Part shown: positions 5,565 to 7,496 of the stretch, in pieces
How positions within the stretch are numbered: position 1 is the stretch's first letter
Layout of the letters: each line of letters starts with the position of its first letter
Assembly (NCBI GenBank): GCA_030642005.1
Contig: DAOWOP010000130.1
Span: 1 to 7,496, forward strand
Length of the DNA stretch: 7,496 nucleotides
Origin: Planctomycetales bacterium
GTDB taxonomy: Bacteria; Planctomycetota; Phycisphaerae; SM23-33
Reading direction: 5' to 3'
The notes under the pieces: generated by a model
The model's input: only the letters and a program-made list of their open reading frames with translations
What the model was told of the DNA's origin: nothing
Database searches by the model: none
Made by a program: the position numbers and the translations under genes

Positions 5565-6644
5565 ATGAGCGACTTTCGCAAAAAGGCCCTCTGGATCGCA
5601 CTGGAAGGACATTTTCGTGAGAGAATACCGAAGGACCCTGCCGCCGGGGCCGAGCAGATTCGCAAGATCGTTTCCGACTGCGCCGAGATGGGTTTCAATC
5701 TCCTCTTTCCGTGCGTCAGGACACACGACAACACGAACGGCTACAAAAGCGACATCGAGAAGAACTACTACGGATGGGACCTGTTGGAGGTCTTCTGCGA
5801 AGAGTGCAAGAAGCACGACATCGAACTGCATCCGTGGTTCTGTTTCTGGGGCGACGGCGCGCAGGCGCATCCGGAACTGGTCGCCATTGATTACGACGGC
5901 AGCGCCGTTGACATCGGCGACGGCAATTTGACGATGTGCCCGCTGAGGCCCGAATCGCAGGAGTACATGCTGTCGCTGGTAACTGAACTCGTCGAGCGAT
6001 ACCCGATTGACGGCTTCCACCTGGATTACATCCGTTACCCGAGCAGGCCCTGTTACTGCGATTACCACCGCGACCAGTTCCGTCAGAAGTTCGGCAAGGA
6101 CCCCCGCGAACTGGATGAAGGTTCCGAACTGTGGGACGCCTGGAACCAATTCAACGTCGATGGTCTGACTGATTTCGTCGGGCGCGTCTCCGGGAAGGTC
6201 CGCGAGGCGGGCAAGAAGGTCTCGGCGGCGCTTTTCCCGTGTGGCCGGCACGCGACCGACTCGCCGGACAAGCCCCTCCTGCCTGACCGCATCTTGCCGG
6301 GAAAGGAAATGGGGGAAATCTTTCACGACAGGCATTACTGGGCCATCTTTCAGGACTGGTCTGATTGGTGCCGCAAGGGCTATCTGGACTACGCCGTTAC
6401 CATGGGGTACACGCCTCATCTGGACATGGCTGCCGAGATCGCCGAGGCAGGACCGACAACGGCCAAGGGCGCAGAGTTCATCATGGGCATGGGGTTTATC
6501 TGGGGCCAGACGGCCGATACGCTCGTTCAGCAGATTCAGTTGTGCGCCGAGAAGGGTCTGGCCGACATCTGCTTATACGATTACTTCCATATGATGGACT
6601 GGTCCGAATCCGACAGGGCCAAGGTCATCGCCGGCATCAAATAG
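5565..6644 (+). CDS. GHL10/DUF187-type glycoside hydrolase-like TIM-barrel protein
   Basis: A 359-residue protein resembling the glycosyl-hydrolase-like 10 group (DUF187, YngK-like), a TIM-barrel family thought to act on glycosides but with few biochemically defined members. The early strand reads KKALWIALEGHF (6-17), followed by a helix and MGFNLLFPCVRTH (42-54), the usual strand-2 segment. HDIELHPWFCFW (84-95) corresponds to the next barrel strands. The hallmark IDGFHLDYIRYPS (148-160) contains an Asp/His-rich active-site edge with D149 and D154, and LDYAVTMGYTPH (274-285) is a late strand. There is no signal peptide or lipobox, so unlike many secreted relatives it appears cytoplasmic and might process imported oligosaccharides. 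It has a good Shine-Dalgarno (5551-5556) and its own promoter. Its stop codon overlaps the GTG of the following larA-like remnant by one base. Substrate unknown. Confidence 0.8.
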   Translation: MSDFRKKALWIALEGHFRERIPKDPAAGAEQIRKIVSDCAEMGFNLLFPCVRTHDNTNGYKSDIEKNYYGWDLLEVFCEECKKHDIELHPWFCFWGDGAQAHPELVAIDYDGSAVDIGDGNLTMCPLRPESQEYMLSLVTELVERYPIDGFHLDYIRYPSRPCYCDYHRDQFRQKFGKDPRELDEGSELWDAWNQFNVDGLTDFVGRVSGKVREAGKKVSAALFPCGRHATDSPDKPLLPDRILPGKEMGEIFHDRHYWAIFQDWSDWCRKGYLDYAVTMGYTPHLDMAAEIAEAGPTTAKGAEFIMGMGFIWGQTADTLVQQIQLCAEKGLADICLYDYFHMMDWSESDRAKVIAGIK

Positions 6645-6873
6645 TGAAGACCAAAGCGGTCAGACTGCTCTACGACAAGAGCGGCATGGTGCTTCGCGTA
6701 CCGGCGGATGCGGCGGTGTTGGCGGGCGAGGATGTTCCGGCTGTTGCCGGTGCGGCTGCGGCGGTCGCATCCGCGCCCAGCGCGCCATTGACAAGTTTGT
6801 CGCCGCCCACCCGACCGCCCGCATCGCTGTCATACCCGACGGGCCTTACACGATGCTGTGCCGCAATTCATAG
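6644..6873 (+). pseudogene. larA: Collapsed larA-like gene (nickel-dependent lactate racemase family), N- and C-terminal stubs
   Basis: The GTG at 6644 overlaps the TAG of the preceding gene (TAGTG), an arrangement typical of translational coupling. The frame begins MKTKAVRLLYDKSGM, then VLRVPADAAVLAGEDVP, which resembles the start of LarA-family proteins. After about 40 codons family likeness stops. In another frame, RAIDKFVAAHPTARI followed by AVIPDGPYTML and a stop at 6871-6873 resembles the LarA C-terminus. Intact LarA proteins have roughly 420-430 residues, so about 1 kb of interior is missing, together with a frame change, near 6750-6785. The stub would lack the nickel-pincer cofactor lysine and metal ligands and cannot be an active racemase. 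The first frame stays open to 7027 (127 codons) by running through the 10-bp repeats. Assignment rests on the two ends only; an assembly error is the alternative to a real deletion. Confidence 0.6.
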
Positions 6874-6885
6874 AGCGGACCAAAT

Positions 6886-7005
6886 TCGGAACAATACGGA
6901 ACGAATGGGAACCATTCGGAACGAAACGGAACGAAACGGAACGATTCGGAAAGATTCGGAAAGATTGGGAAAGTTTAGGAAAGTTTGGGAAAGTTTGGGA
7001 AAGTT
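6886..7005. repeat. 10-bp tandem array, 12 units drifting from CGGAACGAA to GGGAAAGTT
   Basis: Twelve consecutive decamers, each containing GGAA or GGGAA at the same register, run without a gap. Units 1-6 are of the type (t/a)CGGAACGA(a/t), units 7-8 are TCGGAAAGAT, and units 9-12 are T(g/a)GGAAAGTT. Identical neighbours occur only side by side (7 and 8; 11 and 12), the pattern left by successive local duplications. A possible extra, out-of-register unit lies at 6875-6885. The last four units put AAA and TTT in phase with the DNA helix, which may bend it. The open frame from the larA-like GTG reads through the array. Confidence 0.92.
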
Positions 7006-7057
7006 TTTAAAATCCGTAAATCCTTGACGGACAAGCAGTTCTGTATTTTCGTCCTCT

Positions 7058-7084
7058 GAATCCGTGTAATCTGTGTAATCCGCG
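7058..7084. repeat. 9-bp tandem repeat (TAATCCGTG type), 3 units
   Basis: The units are GAATCCGTG, TAATCTGTG and TAATCCGCG, contiguous and each differing from the others by one to three bases. It is short, but its register is exact. Confidence 0.6.
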
Positions 7085-7109
7085 GACTTCGGTCTTGCCT
7101 ATCTTGCCC

Positions 7110-7130
7110 AAACGGCCCGGCTTGCCGTTT
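7110..7130. other. Hairpin AAACGGC-N7-GCCGTTT
   Basis: A perfect 7-bp inverted repeat around a 7-nt loop. The trailing TTT is part of the stem and is followed by CGCC, so it is a poor intrinsic terminator. It is nevertheless the strongest stem after the GHL10-like and larA-like genes and may slow transcription or act as a processing site. Confidence 0.4.
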
Positions 7131-7138
7131 CGCCATGC

Positions 7139-7152
7139 CTCGCTGAAGCGAG
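7139..7152. other. Small hairpin CTCGC-TGAA-GCGAG
   Basis: A perfect stem closed by a TGAA tetraloop immediately precedes the 8-bp array. No T-tract follows. Its role is unknown. Confidence 0.35.
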
Positions 7153-7160
7153 CACGCCGG

Positions 7161-7224
7161 TTGACTGGTTGATCGGTAAATCAGTGAATCGGTGAATCGG
7201 TGAATCGGTGAATCGGTAAATCAG
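7161..7224. repeat. 8-bp tandem array, 8 units (TGAATCGG)
   Basis: In exact register the octamers read TTGACTGG, TTGATCGG, TAAATCAG, four copies of TGAATCGG, then TAAATCAG. The variant TAAATCAG therefore brackets the four identical units on both sides, as if a block had been duplicated with its borders. No spacer separates the units. Confidence 0.9.
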
Positions 7225-7245
7225 TTCGGAGTTCGGAGTTCAGGG
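7225..7245. repeat. 7-bp tandem repeat (TTCGGAG), 3 units
   Basis: TTCGGAG, TTCGGAG and TTCAGGG follow the last octamer of the preceding array without a gap. The unit length switches from 8 to 7 at this point. Confidence 0.7.
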
Positions 7246-7256
7246 TTCTGTTTTTC

Positions 7257-7310
7257 TAGTCCCTGGTCCCTGTCTTTCCGTTTTTTTCCAAGTCCCTAGA
7301 CCCAAGTCCC
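7257..7310. repeat. Heptamer family (A/T)AGTCCC, interrupted cluster
   Basis: TAGTCCC and TGGTCCC (7257-7270) are followed by the T-rich motif TGTCTTTCCG plus Ts, then AAGTCCC, TAGACCC, AAGTCCC (7290-7310). More copies lie at 7344-7350 and 7482-7495 (TAGTCCC, AAATCCC). Their exact 7-bp register within each cluster argues for tandem origin. Confidence 0.75.
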
Positions 7311-7315
7311 CCTGG

Positions 7316-7333
7316 CACGGCAGGCGTGCCGTG
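7316..7333. other. Hairpin CACGGCA-GGCG-TGCCGTG between AAGTCCC copies
   Basis: A perfect 7-bp stem with a 4-nt loop. It is flanked on both sides by the octamer CAAGTCCC (7303-7310 and 7343-7350), so it looks as if it sits within the heptamer tract. There is no T-tract on either strand, so it is not a usual intrinsic terminator. Confidence 0.55.
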
Positions 7334-7496
7334 GCCTGACGGCAAGTCCCTGTCTTCTCTCTATTCACTTGTCAAAAAACACACGGGCGCACTATACGCG
7401 TCCCTTGCCACGCCGCCTTGTCTCGGCGAAGCGAAGACGGAAGTCCTGGCGAAGGCGGGTCTCTGTTTTTCCGTTTTTCCCTAGTCCCAAATCCCA

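Larger units (their letters stand above)
6874..7496. other. Gene-poor zone of nested short-period repeats (623 bp)
   Basis: No reading frame here looks like a conserved protein, apart from the accidental extension of the larA-like frame to 7027. The stretch contains successive tandem arrays with unit lengths of 10, 9, 8 and 7 bp, a dispersed heptamer family, two copies of a T-rich motif with core TTTCCGTTTTT (7271-7289 and 7464-7480), and three small hairpins. No tRNA, rRNA, CRISPR or insertion-sequence ends were recognised. The zone runs off the right edge of the window. Confidence 0.75.

Noticed and set aside
5547..6419. Minus-strand open frame (290 codons) opposite the GHL10-like gene
   Set aside because: The plus strand has a promoter, Shine-Dalgarno and family motifs; the antisense translation is Val/Arg/Ala-rich with no family likeness.
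7023..7046. TTGACG followed by TATTTT as a promoter
   Set aside because: The spacer is only 14 bp and no gene follows.
6886..7245. CRISPR array
   Set aside because: Units are only 7-10 bp, run without spacers and have no neighbouring cas gene.
6874..7496. Replication origin with iterons
   Set aside because: There are no DnaA-box-like sequences and no replication gene nearby, and the arrays have several unrelated units.

Overview
The window looks like a piece of a GC-rich, free-living bacterial chromosome, most likely from the Planctomycetota (Phycisphaerae-like) or a neighbouring PVC-group lineage. The pointers are a pseudopilin-type protein with a GAFTLVELL leader and a C-terminal H-X9-DG motif, a GHL10-type glycoside hydrolase-like protein, and gene-poor DNA filled with short degenerate tandem repeats. 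The assignment is inferred from gene style and was not tested by any search.

Region 1 (1-1148): a 7-bp repeat tract, then on the minus strand a pseudopilin-like H-X9-DG protein. Region 2 (about 1170-3270): a visibly AT-richer island carrying a restriction-modification pair in tail-to-tail orientation. It comprises a D12-class N6-adenine DNA methyltransferase (+) and a NotI-family restriction endonuclease (-), whose stop codons are only 15 bp apart. Region 3 (3376-6873): a GC-rich plus-strand cluster for sugar metabolism. It holds xylulokinase (xylB), a small nitroreductase 17 bp behind it, then a GHL10/DUF187-type TIM-barrel protein with its own good sigma70-like promoter, and overlapping that gene's stop codon the start of a larA-like (nickel-dependent lactate racemase family) gene. 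The larA-like gene has lost nearly all of its interior and survives as an N-terminal and a C-terminal stub in different frames.

Region 4 (6874-7496): 623 bp without a convincing gene. In order it holds a 12-unit 10-bp array, a 3-unit 9-bp array, an 8-unit 8-bp array, a 7-bp array and a dispersed (A/T)AGTCCC heptamer family, with three small hairpins among them. The first array is read in frame by the open frame that begins at the larA start.

The most interesting items are: (a) the NotI-like endonuclease paired with an adenine methyltransferase, which implies a recognition site unlike the all-G/C site of NotI itself; (b) the nested short-period repeat zone; and (c) the collapsed larA gene whose open frame now runs into repeat DNA.
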